Source: Bilabrum cf. latius
Lineage: Eukaryota; Bigyra: Bicosoecida; Bigyra; Bicosoecida
Assembly: GCA_965178125.1 (NCBI GenBank)
Contig: OZ237739.1
Coordinates: forward strand, 992,001-1,056,000
Reading direction: 5' to 3'
DNA: 64,000 nucleotides
The first letter of the stretch is position 1. Every line of letters begins with the position of its first letter. Below the pieces are notes generated by a model. The model was given only the letters and a program-made list of their open reading frames with translations, ran no database searches and was not told the DNA's origin. The position numbers and the translations under genes were made by a program. Shown here piece after piece: positions 24,101 through 34,697 of this stretch.

Positions 24101-24870
24101 CTTCGCGTTCAGGCTCAATGCAGCGCTCTCGAGATTCGCAGTCTTCTTAGGGGAATGTTCGCCTCTCAGTGGCGGCACCATCGCTACATACACCAGAAAT
24201 GCCTAGCGAGTCGTCATCGAGTCCACAGGAGCGTGCGGCGTCCCACGGTCAAGCTAGCTCGACAGCATCCTCCGGTACTACCACAAAGCATCGCCATCGT
24301 CGCACCCTTTGCGTCGATCTTCAGCCCCACTCCGAGCAATCCGACGGTGTTTCTCGACAGCCGGTTGCGGCACAACAGAGCAGGCTGCTCGGGCAGCTGT
24401 CTGTATCTGCTTCTGTGGGGGCCTCCGGCTGGGAGAACTCGTCGGTGCGTCCAGACGACAAGCCGGCCTTTAATGGCAGCAAGTGCAGTTTATTACGCGA
24501 GACAGACGCATCCATGGTGTTGCCATCCGCCTGGGTCTCCACAAAGCCGACGGCCCAGCCAAGTTCTCCATCCAAGCCGCAGAGCCCATCACAGTCCATT
24601 GCAGAGCAGGCCGATGGGCAATCACAGGCAGCAGATTCTGCGGCGTGCGAGCCTTCGTGGCGTGGGCAGCAGCAAGCCACGCCCCAACTGCAGGCGCAGG
24701 CTAAGACTACGCCCGGTAGCTGGCGCTCAGCTGCCCCACGACAGGGCCGGTCTTCGTGGCGAACACGAGGCCGATCGTCAAGGCGCAGGTAGTCCGGGCG
24801 CTCCGCAGCTTCTGCCCACGCGAAGTTGCAGGAGCGGTGCACGGACATTCCATCCGCATCGCGGCAGTGA
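21130..24870 (+). CDS. Reverse transcriptase-RNase H polyprotein of the DIRS-type element
   Basis: One frame is open from ATG 21130 to TGA 24868-24870 if TAG is sense (22084, 22948, 22963, 23350, 23737, 23824 and others). RT core: PLVIPKKDSTKLRFLQD, motif A with VVDISSYFRVLPV, motif B-like SMGSSSSPAFATT, and motif C FVDDFACLGG at 22981-23010. An insertion of about 60 residues rich in Gln, Ser and Thr separates motifs B and C. RNase H: LRTDASVTGYGAEL (Asp), EAKDVAAAEL (Glu), LWCDNDASV (Asp) and GEDNIVADALSR (Asp), so all four acidic residues are present. Homology stops near 24000, where the recombinase continues in the -1 frame; the remainder of this frame is probably not translated as such. 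Confidence 0.8.
21200..22024 (+). CDS. Gag-like protein of the DIRS-type element (about 274 aa)
   Basis: The frame runs from ATG 21200 to TGA 22022-22024, crossing one TAG (21770-21772). It encodes a Cys/His cluster near residues 31-69 (CAFCNCC, then LALCAACC and LTCRH) resembling a zinc-binding module, followed by an Ala/Val/Thr-rich stretch. It overlaps the RT frame in another phase, as in many DIRS elements. Assignment as Gag is by position and the Cys cluster only. Confidence 0.5.
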
Positions 24871-25064
24871 TGTGTCTGGACCGTGCTGGGGTCGCCTTCG
24901 AGGTCATCAGGCGATTTAGCAGATGGAAGTCAGCATCTGCATGCGAGGTGTACTTGCGGGGCGTCAGGGAAGGCTTGCCTCCTCTGGAGCTCGGTGGCAG
25001 GAGCCTCGATTTGAACAGGCCAGTGTGGGTGCTGGCCAGCGCGCTGCGGCTGAACTTGGAGTGA
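24006..25064 (+). pseudogene. Tyrosine recombinase of the DIRS-type element, interrupted by TAA
   Basis: Relative to RT-RH this lies in the -1 frame, and coding character switches at about 24000. The N-terminal core-binding part includes WGHFDNFLTWYDIDRSF. The catalytic part has box I GGLRLGELVG (Arg), box II HSIRIAAVM (His-x-x-Arg) and the terminal SRWKSASACEVYLR with Trp and the nucleophile Tyr. It ends in TGA 25062-25064. TAG codons (24204, 24255, 24705) read as Gln, but TAA at 24471-24473, shortly after box I, interrupts the frame. Since TAA ends several host genes, I read this as a nonsense mutation. The upstream frame is open, so either a -1 frameshift or an overlapping start could be used. 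Confidence 0.75.
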
Positions 25065-25357
25065 GCCACACAGCCGCAGCGTACAAGACATGGCGTTAAG
25101 ATTTGGCGGAGTAGTGCACGTGCTCTTCCCAGCCCCGGTCAGTCCGGTCAAGGGTCGCGCACAGGCACAGCTTTGTCAGGTCTGGCCATGTCTGATTGTT
25201 AACGAGACTAGGTTGCGCGTACACTCTGGCATCATGTTTGAAAGAGCTGGCTTCGCTGGTTTTTCTAAAACAGCAACTCGGCACGAATTAATATCAGCTT
25301 GCAAGTCCGTTCGCCCAACTGTAACCAAAGGTAGACCCAACCACCTAAGGGTGGGCT
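25065..25357. other. Spacer between retroelement and protease gene
   Basis: These 293 bases lie between the recombinase stop and the antisense protease stop. I see no coding frame with support, no terminal repeat matching 20060-21130, and no RNA gene. It may contain the 3' end of the element and the 3' UTR of the protease. Confidence 0.4.
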
Positions 25358-28300
25358 TCAGCCCGATTCACCCGCAGGCACAATGATTGAGGTGTCCCAT
25401 ACAAAGCCAGCTGGCAAAGGTCGCGTTTTAGCAGCAGGAAGCACGTGAAAGTACATTGTAGTCGCGTCTTTGTCCTACACGAACCATCGAATGCTCTCGT
25501 CATCTGCAGGCTTGCACGACCGATACTTGGATGGCGGCGAAGCCCCCAACCAATCGACCGCTTCCAAGGGGCTCTGAAATACATCGACAGAGACAGTTGC
25601 TCGCTTAGGTGGCGAAGCCGCTGCTGCTACAGCGCAAGGTAGCAAGTCAACAGTTTGAAAAGCAAAGAAACCTTTCTGCTATCCGTCTAAAGCCCACGGA
25701 CAGCCATCAAATAGCTGTACTACAGCTGGCAAGGGAGTCCCTTCGGCACACTCAGAGCACTGGTAGCATAGCGAGACGGACACGGTGGCAGATTTCATTT
25801 CCCCGTTTCCGCCTGGGTTACAGCCATTCTTAGTACTGCCACTCTGCAGCGCGTACGTGGCGCTGTGCGGTGGCACCCTTGGTGGTCGTGGAAGACCTTG
25901 CGCAAAGTCTCCGCTTGCTTCGGCCCCAGCACCTGCTCCTCGACCTGCCTAGCTCGAACGTGCTCCGGGGGCGACTGCCCGTGAGCTGCGACTGGGCGAG
26001 GTTGTGCGCGCTTGGAAACTTAGCATATTCTTGAAGTCGAGTGAGACAAGAAAAGAGGCGCGGTCACGATAGATCGGGGCTGTGCCACGCACGGTGACTA
26101 TGCCATCGCTATCTTTCGACGTGCTTGACTCTTGGTCGCCTTTCAATAAACCAGTGAAGCCATTTATCGTTTGTTGTAAGTTTAGGCCTCCTAATGTGAG
26201 ATCTGATCCCCCAGATGGTGGTATATAGTACTTGGAGCCACCTGATGCCACTGAGGAGTCTCCACTAGCTCCCCCCGTTATGCTGCCGGCGGCACTCGGG
26301 TCACTGGTAACAACTTTAAGCACCAAGTTGGGGCCATCATCTCGAGGCAAGCACTCACCTAGATGCAAAATCTCAAAGCATTTGCAAATGCATGCCTTGT
26401 ATCGTGAGTGGCACACTGGGAATGTTGCTCCAACCTTGTCCTCTGCCTTGCACGCACTACAGTCCTCCGCCAGTAGAACTGCATCGCTGGCCTTCCACAT
26501 GCTCTCGAATATGAATTGGCCGAGCACAATGTTGGGCCCACGTTGATTGATAGTTGCTTCAAGTCGGGCATTCAGCTCTTTTCTCGTGGCTGCCAGTGAC
26601 CGTCTCCTGCTCTCGTAGTCCTCGCCCTGCAGTCCCCTCAGTCGTGTATCCGTTGGCTTGATCTCGGGTATTTGAACAAGATGCCGGTCACCGCTGTTCT
26701 CCAGCACGAGATTGAGTGGACACATGCCATCCACGCGGGCTATCCGCTTCTCGGCAGCAAGCTGCGATAGCGCACAAGCTACCCTAGGAGCAGCATAAGA
26801 AGTGGCAAACGACCTGGCCAAGATGCCAGGAGTTTCTCCACTTTGTGCACCGTACTCCCTGGCCATTCGCTGTCTCGGTGGATCTTCCCCGTCGGCAAAT
26901 ATGCCCACGACTTGGCCCCAGTTGGAAAAAGCCTCAAGCTACACCTTTGTGGCTGCCCCACCACCGTATGCTCCGACACAAATAGTGTGGGGGGACGAGC
27001 ACGGAAACACGTCTGAGGCGTCTACGCCAGTGTTGCCAGCTGCTGCAATTGCTACGAAGCCAAGGCCGCGAAGAATCTGCAACTACCTGTTGATCTTTCC
27101 TTTGTTTTTGTCAATCATCGAGGCAGACCCGAGTGATATCTAGACGACGCCCAGGATTGATCCAGCTCTGTACAATGACCCACGAGCAGCCCGGACGACC
27201 TGATGCACCTGCTGCGCCATAGGTATCACGTTAGCTAGTCCCCATGCAATGCTGCCACCGTGATCGCCAAGATCGATCTGGTCTTTACGCTTCCAGACTT
27301 TGCTGCTCGCCTTGATTGGAACAATAATAGACGCGGTGTCCCTCGCCGAGAGTCTCGCGACCTTCGTACCATGCCTATCGCCGGCACTATCTAGCTCAAA
27401 TGCATTGCAGGGCTTCCGCTCTCTACCCACACACCCACAACACAGCAATGACACGACTGTTGGCACCATTTCGGCTACTGCAGCTCCTCTTGTGACCCTG
27501 CTAGAAGATCCAGGCTCGACGTGGCCCGCGGTGGCGGTGAACAGCTCCTCCTCGAGTGCATCAAAGTCTCGCGCTGACTGCAGCTCGTTCTGCGTGTACT
27601 ATACCCCGGAGTCTATGATGAAAATGACCTGATATCGCGCGGTTCTATCAATCGGCTGCGGCAGCACATTGACTGACCCTAGGTCAGCAATGTCGCTTTG
27701 AGCTGAACGTGTCCCTGCCATAGCAGTGCGCCTAGCTGACACAGCAGAGCTTGTATCTGCGCTATGTCTACTTCTTGCAACAGCATCGTGAGATCCAGCG
27801 ACCACATCTACCGCAAAAGGTATGGAGCCTGCTGCTGTTTCACTGAATTCGTCGGATACAGGCTCTGATTGGGCAGTGCGAACCTGGTTGATGGCGCCCG
27901 CACCGGCACGGGTCACGCGCTACGCACGCTCACTGATACGTGATCCACATGAATCCTCGGCACCTCTGTACATTGGATTCACTGCGCTTGTAGTCGTGTC
28001 CTGGTAGCCGGCTGTCGGTGGCCTGGGCGCCACGAGTTCAGAGTCTTTGGGACCGGCGCCATCTAGGTTTCCATGGCTCGCAGCTGCTGCGCCACCACCT
28101 GCGGAGACATCGGTGGACGACGAACCCGCGCCGCTGCTGGGAGCTTGCAGCCTTGAGGCACCCAAACTTCCAGTCTCCTGTGGATGTAGCCGGAAGACGC
28201 CGTCTATTACGGTGGGCCACTCATGAGACGGCAACAGTGATGTATGCTCCGAGGCAGACTGCAGCAGGGCGACACCGTCCTTCTGTCCAACAGGTAGGTA

Positions 28301-29581
28301 GGGTTGCACTAAATCTAGACCAAAAGCACCCCGAATCTATCCTTCGTTAGAAACCCCAGCGCTTTGCGGATGTTTTGTAGAATATCCTTTGCTGGCCTAG
28401 GCTCTCAGGTCCACAGCCTACTCCAGCAGCGCATGCATGTCGGGCCCCGTGCAGGCTGCCATGCCGATGGACGGCGACTGCGGGATCAAGGCTCCACTGC
28501 CCATGCTGGCCTCGCCCAGGCTCTTGATCTTTGACAGCAACGCATGCACTGGACCAAGGCCAGGCACCAGTAGTGGGGCCCTGGGCTTCTTCCCAGCCAC
28601 CTCCATGCGCTCCACCAGAGCCCCCAGCGCGGTGTCACAGAACGTGCGAGGGGCCCCGTGCTGGTCGCTGTGAGCGATGTCAGGCGCGTATCCGCCAATG
28701 GCGATGTGGTGCCTGTACTGCAGGCCGGGGTCAGGCCTGTCCATCCCACCCGACAGGTGGGCCAGCGTCATAGCGGAGGTAGCGAGCACCGCCCGCTCGG
28801 CCTCTGCTGCCACGAGGCTCCACGCGATGCGCATGTCAGGGCGCGCGGCGGCTTGGAAGGCGACGGACTGCACAGCCGCTTGCACCTGGCAGATGGGCTT
28901 GATGACGGGTGCGGCGTTGCCAGGGATGGTGGTGAGGCTGGCGAGCTGCTTTGTGCACGAGGCCACGAGGCGGTGCGTGCGGGCCATGGGATCGGAGCGA
29001 CCGCCATCTTCCGCTACGATGCCGTCTTGCTTCAGCCGATGGTTGGCCCCTGTGTCTGCATCTGCCGCTTGCACGTCGCGCAGGGCGCTAGACATGGCGG
29101 TGGCAGCGTCCCGCATGGCGCGACCGAGGGTGCGGGGATCCGTGCTGGTGACGAACGAGACGAAGTCGTCGGCCGGTAGCTCGTCTTCTTGATGCATCCA
29201 GTAGACATGATGCATGCATTGATCATCCACTGGGCGTTGCTCCTGGTCGGTTGAGTCCTGGGTTTGGGGGTGCGAGCCGGGCGCATGCTTGTGATCGTGC
29301 GAGTTCACGGCGGGAGCGGACCCATCTGCGAGGGCCGGCGGAAGCGCATACCAGGAGAAGGCAAATGTATGACATACGACCGTGTGTTTCTGGGCGCAGC
29401 TGACTTCAGTCTCACCGACATCGTGCTTCGAGACCTCCTGGGCGGGATCAATAACCGATTGCTTCGACTTGCGGTGCATGGGGCGAATCCTGCGGGCATT
29501 CCTCAAGCTTCTGGGCGGGTCATCAGCACGAATGCAGCACATGCATACGGCTAGTACACTCAGCACTGCCAGCGAACGCAT
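25358..29581 (-). CDS. Secreted subtilisin-like serine protease, paralogue G (1407 aa)
   Basis: The frame runs from ATG 29581 to TGA 25360-25358 with about eleven TAG codons read as Gln (28418, 27599, 27140, 25949 and others). Signal peptide: MRSLAVLSVLAVCMCCIRA. Residues 1-388 form an N-terminal domain almost identical to that of the protease at 37827. The catalytic domain follows, with Asp in FIIDSGV, His in DRHGTKVARL, oxyanion Asn in AAAGNTG and Ser in ATSYAAPRV, so a full S8 triad is visible. A Cys-rich segment (CSACKAED, then CKCFEILHLGEC) and a C-terminal domain follow. After residue 388 it is clearly diverged from the 37827 gene, so the N-terminus looks homogenised by the inverted duplication. 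Target proteins are unknown. Confidence 0.85.
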
Positions 29582-30157
29582 GATGGCTTGGAATGATTGG
29601 ATCAGAAACACTCGCCGCGGTCATTCGGAATGTTGCATTTGCGACCTACCGAACTACCGGGGCTTGGAAGCTGATGGGATGTGTATTTATTAGCTGACTA
29701 GACAATTTTCATGTATATTGCTATCATACTAATGCGCTACTTGGCATAATTCATTTCGAGTCAAGGAATAGCGAAGATATCAACAGTAGCATTCCTTTCT
29801 TCCTCTCAAATGAAGCTGTCTCTCGATATCACCGGCATTGCTAAAATTCATGGGGTTCTATTCAAACCCACTGCTCAATGCAGCTCTCGATTCTGACTGG
29901 AGCTGCCTAGCGCTCGGCCAAGAGCGCCTCTACGATGAGTCAATGGAATAGCTCTCATCGACATCCACTACCCCTGCCAGCGATTCGCACCTCAATCCTG
30001 GTCAGGGATGAAGCATATCTCTTATACGTCTTCTGCTGCGATGCCTTGCCAGAAGCTTCACGTCGGCGCCTGCGCAATACCAACACACCGTCTGCGACCG
30101 GGTATCCGTCCAGTGGCAGCCTGGGCCCACGCCGACATCACAGCTAACCTGCACCGC
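29582..30157. other. Intergenic spacer of the left inverted-repeat arm
   Basis: These 576 bp lie between the protease start and the truncated ATG6 copy. They are AT-richer (29700-29850) than the surroundings and match 37269-37826 in reverse complement. One frame from 29935 (MSQWNSSHRHPLP) is open for 70 codons but ends at TAA 30145-30147, just before the ATG6 homology. I see no supported gene; it presumably holds the protease promoter. Confidence 0.45.
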
Positions 30158-30867
30158 CGGAGTCACTCGCCGGCGGGAGCGTGCTGGCAGAGATATTCAG
30201 GGTGACCCGTCTAGGGCCACACCTCGCCATCAACGGGTGCAGGCTCGGCGAGCCCTCCCCCGCCTCTGGCATCACGCCAGACGAGTAGAACGCGTCCCTC
30301 GGTGGCCTGGCCTCCATGGTCTCTGCGGTGGCCACTAGGATGGGCGTGCCTCCCAGCAAGTACCAGGTGGTGCCCATGGGCTGCTCCACATACCTGACCA
30401 GCACCGTGGGCAGCGGGGCGCAGTTCCGGCTGCAGCAGCAGAGCAGCTTGTTCCGGGCCAGCTCGCTGGACCAGGCCCTGGGCGCTCTGTGCTTCTGCAT
30501 CGGCGAGCTGTGCCAGGAGGCTCAGCGGAGAGACAGGAGCCTGGTGCTTCCGTACGCCATGGACGTGTCCAAGAGCCTGGCGGGCGGGCTGCACATGCAG
30601 CTGAGGCAGTGCCGGGAGGGGGAGTGGGCGAGGGCGCTGGCAGCCGCGGCAGTGAACATGCGATGGCTGCTGGCGTGGGTGGTGCAGCGGGAGGCGGCTG
30701 GACGGAGGGCCAAGGCGGGCGAGAGGAGACCTGGGGCTGGGGCCGGGACTAGGAGAGGGAATGGGGTCGTGGATGGGGGAGGCGGTCGGAGAGTGGGGGG
30801 TGCAGGCATGGGGTCTTCGGGTGGGGCGGCGCGTGGAGGAGCCGGTGTGGCAGGCTTGGGGCAGTGA
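30158..30867 (+). pseudogene. 5'-truncated ATG6/Beclin copy (C-terminal domain only)
   Basis: Homology to the complete ATG6 gene (45734-44157) begins abruptly at about 30158, within the coiled-coil/BARA boundary, preceded by in-frame TAA 30145-30147. It then continues to the same TGA (30865-30867). TAG at 30286-30288 sits where the full gene has CAG (PDE-Gln-NASLGG). No ATG precedes the homology; the first is at 30316, which would give 183 aa. It lacks the N-terminal Cys motifs and coiled coil needed for Vps34-complex assembly, so it is probably non-functional. Confidence 0.75.
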
Positions 30868-31126
30868 TGCGCTTCATCGGGATGGCGACGTGGCGATAGG
30901 CAGTGGTTGGATCAGAGACATGCATTGATGGTCATGGCCAGGCCTCGATCACTTTGACTTTGATGCGGCCTCAAGCAAAGTTTATGCAATGCACTGCAAT
31001 GGCAATGTTTGCTGGCCGCCGGATCCATCCACCCGGAAGTTTTGCCTTTTTCGGGATCCTCGCCTGGGCGTCCCATTGCTGCATCTACACTTTCCTTCCC
31101 AAGATATTCTAAGCCCGATTGCATAC

Positions 31127-32709
31127 ATGGACCAAGCTCGAAACAGGCCTATCGATCTTTTCACCAGTCCAGCAAGAGACATTGAACTGGTTGTGAGTCG
31201 ATTGGAATCCATTTCCGAATCGACCTTCCCGCGATGGCTCCATGCGTTTCCATGTTTGATCATTACTTTGTATTTTGCATATCCATCTGGATGCAGGCGG
31301 TATCCGATGGTGTGCAAGAGCGACACAAACGAGGCAGGAACGACTTCGCACCACAGTGCACGTCGGTTGCCGAGTTTGTAGGCTGCGTCCTTCGAGGATA
31401 CGCCCGCGGTAGCATGCCTGCGGGATCCGGCACCGAGGCGCTGAAGCGCCTGCAGGCTGCCATGGGAGCCGACGGAGTGCGCTTGCGGTCGCTGCGCCTC
31501 ATTGGCGAGACGATCGATGGTGCAGCGGGCCGATTGCTGTGCGAGATGGTGTGCATGGGAGGCGATGATGAGGGGTTGCGCTGCTTGCATCTGTGTGACT
31601 GTGACTGGGAGGCTGGAGCGATGGAGGCGTTGTCACCAGCGATGCTGTGGGATGGTGTTGATGGCCGGCTGGACGCTCTGCTGGTGTAGGACACGAGGGA
31701 GTCCATCGATGGGATGCCGATGGAGTGCGTGAGGCGTCTTGGGACAGTGCTGCAGGACGCAAGGTGCAGCGTGCGTGTGCTGGGCCTGAGCGGGCTGCTT
31801 GGATTCAATACAAGAAGCTCCAACTCTCCTGGTCCCGAGCAGCAGACACTCATCGACCGGAACGCATATGTAGGGTATGCCATCGGGCTGAACAGCAGCG
31901 TGAGGTATTTGAAGACAGGCCTGTGTTTTGTAGGCGCCGGCACATTGCAAGCATGGGCGGATGCTCTGGCATGCAGCCGGACTCTAGTGCAGGTACACGT
32001 GAACCTGCAGCCGATGTCACCGAAAGGGTACGACGCAATGGGCGGCTCTGTGGCACGGATCGTGCGGGAGAACAGGAGCATCCGGGATATGGTGCTGCAG
32101 TTTGAGATCCGACTTCCTCCGACTGGCAATCCTATCGCGATAGATGCTTTGCGTGCAGCCATCCGACAGAATCAGGCGCTCCGGTCACTTGGGGTTGCCT
32201 ACAACTCGAACGAGTACCGCTATCATCGCAGACGGAGCGAGTTCTATCATGAGTACTTCCGCACAGTCGATGCAGTGATCGACAATCCGCGCATCGTGCA
32301 TTTCGAGTGGACCACTGGCCGAATCGATCATGTGGACGACCACCTGGTTCCAACCGTGCTGCCTCGACTGCAAGCCATGCGCTCGACATAGTCCAGGGTC
32401 TGGGCCATAGCCAGGCACCGTCGTGCAGCGCAGGCCCAGCAGGACGCAGGGCTTGTCTATCAGGCTGCAGCCGAGGGCCGGCCGCTGGAGCTGGCGAAGC
32501 GCCTGAGGCTGGGAGTGATGGCAGGCGGTGCGGAGAGGAAGGTGCAAGTCGGGTGTTGGTCACAAGACGCGCTGGAGGCAGCCATGTCGAATGGGCATGA
32601 CGATTGCGCGCTGCTGGTGCGTCGGGCACTGGCTCGCGAGGTGAATCGGAGGTCGATCTATTTCGGGTGGTGGTCGTGCTCGGGGCCTGGGTGCTGCGTG
32701 CTGTCGTGA
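31127..32709 (+). CDS. LRR protein with C-terminal CaaX box, copy D (492 aa)
   Basis: Exon 1 is 31127-31192 (22 codons, ending SPARDIELV). The intron is 31193-31296 (104 bp, gtgagt...tgcag, phase 0) and exon 2 is 31297-32709, ending GCCVLS and TGA. TAG at 31687-31689 (LLV-Gln-DTRES) and 32389-32391 (MRST-Gln-SRVW) align with CAG and CAA in copy F. The leucine-rich repeats match copies A-C strongly up to SGLLG and are more diverged after that. It shares its intron position with copies A-C although exon 1 has little sequence in common. Confidence 0.85.
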
Positions 32710-32866
32710 TACACAGTATAACTACTGGACTTCGTAATATCAGATCAGTGTTTCGTTATTGGCGGTTTGTGTCTGATATTGCATGGCTTGTACTCGGTTT
32801 CAGAAAGATCAGATATTTAGCCAAGCAGTTTGTAGTGCAGTAGCATGTCACCAAAAGTGCATAATC

Positions 32867-34617
32867 TTACATCCAGGATGCAGTCCTCGTCACTGCAACA
32901 CAAAGTATTTGGTTAACAGCAGACGAGGAATAGTCATGAAGCCGCCCCGGACAACACGTAAGCTGGATGATGCCAACATACCCATCAGCCGTGAATTTGT
33001 CCTCCTCGCTCTCTGAAATCGTGATCTGAACCACGCCCAGCATGGAGCCTTCTCGGTACGCGGAACCACGTGCAGCACGCACAGCCGCCTGGACTCGTTT
33101 GCCCATTCGCTGTGCCATGGCAAGACCCCACGCGATGTCTGTCGTACAGCTCTGACCTGTGTCGCTTGCGCTTCCTGCGCCGCCTTTACCATCAGGGCCG
33201 TAGCTACCATCTTCATTTGGTAGTTTGAGCTGCAAGTCGGTTGGCTTTGTGTTCCAGCGCCCTGAGGTGCAATGTATCTTGATCGGCACAATGATGGACT
33301 CGGTTCCAGATGCCGCCAGCGATGCAACCAAGGTTCCGTGAGTAGACAAGTGGTGATACGGCATGTATGCGGGGTAGCGCCGAATCCCGCATACCTCATC
33401 TTTAGAGTTCCGAATCTCCCGGTTGCGCATCGCGGCTCCTCTGGTGACCCGGCTGGTTGACCCCGGGTACACGTGGCCCCCAGTTGCTGCGAATAGCTCC
33501 TCCTCGAGCTCATCGAAGTCACGGGCTGACTGGAATTGTTCATACGTGTACACGACAGCCTGATCTATCACGAACACGACCTGGTACCTAGCACTTTTGT
33601 CCACTGTAGCTGGATCTGGCGTAGCAGGACCGGCGACGCCAGCTCCACTGCCAGTGGCGGCGTCGGATGCTCCACTACCACTGGCGGCGCCGGACATTTT
33701 GGACGGCAGCGCAGCAGCGCCTGTACCCTCCACACTTGATGCCTCCATGCGCATTGCTGTGTCATCTGCCTGGCGACGAGGAGGAGCAGCACCAGCTGAA
33801 GCAGCATCCTCGGTGGTGCCGGCGGCGACTACTTGCGAATCAATGCCAGAGTCGTGTATTGCCTTCATGCGCACCAACGGATTGGACTGCATGGATACAA
33901 CTTGGCTCGCCTGTCCGATATCGCTGCTTGCAGCTGCAGCTCCGCCCCCTGATCGCATAGTGCTAGCCTTGTCGGATCCTCCAGCGGTCGAGGGAACTTG
34001 GTCCTTCTTGTCTGCGGCACTTGCTGCGCCTTCCACGGCTCCTTGACCGCAGGGGCACACTCCTGCGCAGCAGTCCACCGAGCAAGGGAGACTGCATGGA
34101 CCGCAACCGCCTGCTGGAGACTGTGGGACCCTGTACACGCCGTCCAACAGAGGAATCCCAGAGCCCTGCAAGTGCTCTGATGCAGACTGCAGCAGGGCGA
34201 CACCGTCCTTCTGCTCCATCGGTCGATGGCCTTGGGTTGATTCTGTACCCGACAGCGTCATGTCACAGCTGCACTGGCAGTCCGCTGCTCTGCTCTGGTC
34301 CACTGTCAGTGGGCTGGAATGTGTTGCTTCCACCAACCGGCTCGTGGCCTACTCCAGCAGCGCATGCATGTCGGGCCCCGTGCAGGCTGCCATGCCGATG
34401 GACGGCGACTGCGGGATCAAGGCTACACTGCCCATGCTGGCCTCGCCCAGGCTCTTGATCTTTGACAGCAGCTCATGCACTGGACCAAGGCCAGGCACCA
34501 GTAGTGGGGCCCTGGGCTTCTTCCCAGCCACCTCCATGCGCTCCACCAGAGCCCCCAGCGCGGTGTCACAGAAGGTGCGAGGGGCCCCGTGCTGGTCGCT
34601 GTGAGCGATGTCAGGCG
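32867..34617 (-). pseudogene. Subtilisin-like protease copy J with large internal deletion
   Basis: This is a minus-strand copy of protease L (37827-42038), truncated at both ends of the coding region. Homology starts abruptly at APDIAHSDQHG (about 34617), abutting the 3' end of LRR copy E, so signal peptide and start are missing. It runs through the Asp (FVIDQAV) and His (HGTLVAS) motifs to EDKFTA. It then jumps at about 32985-32992 to sequence matching the region downstream of L (about 42097), losing about 1.75 kb that includes the Ser motif. It ends at TAA 32869-32867. It cannot encode an active protease. Confidence 0.85.
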
Positions 34618-34697
34618 CGAGTAACCCATGCTGTACCGGAGTGCACGCCGTCAATAATGTGGCACAGATCCGACGACACGAAATCCAGTACTATGTA

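Larger units (their letters stand above)
21130..25064 (+). mobile_element. DIRS-type (tyrosine recombinase) retrotransposon
   Basis: Three overlapping frames on the plus strand encode, in order, a Gag-like Cys-rich protein, reverse transcriptase plus RNase H, and a tyrosine recombinase. The order RT-RH-YR is diagnostic of the DIRS/Ngaro group, which integrates by recombinase rather than an integrase. At least six in-frame TAG codons occur in the RT/RH frame, with no TAA or TGA, so the element is adapted to the host code. Terminal repeats were not identified by eye, so the true ends are unknown. A TAA inside the recombinase frame suggests this copy is inactive. Confidence 0.85.
28412..32735 (+). 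repeat. Left arm of a 4.3-kb inverted repeat
   Basis: This is nearly identical, in reverse complement, to 34672-38993. The arm holds the first 388 codons of protease G (minus), an intergenic spacer, a truncated ATG6 copy (plus) and LRR-CaaX copy D (plus). The outer limit is where proteases G and L diverge (after MHALLE and TAG). The inner limit is about 30 bp beyond the LRR stop codon. About 1.9 kb of unique centre holds the deleted protease copy. Confidence 0.9.

Noticed and set aside
24471-24473. UAA also reassigned to Gln
   Set aside because: The only in-frame TAA inside a recognisable domain is in a transposon. Protease L, the MBD4-like gene, copy J and the first gene end at TAA in sensible places, and the long host frames contain no TAA.
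30158-30867. ATG6 fragments as functional short autophagy genes
   Set aside because: They start abruptly inside a domain after an in-frame TAA, lack the N-terminal Cys motifs and coiled coil, and exist only as twins in the inverted repeat.
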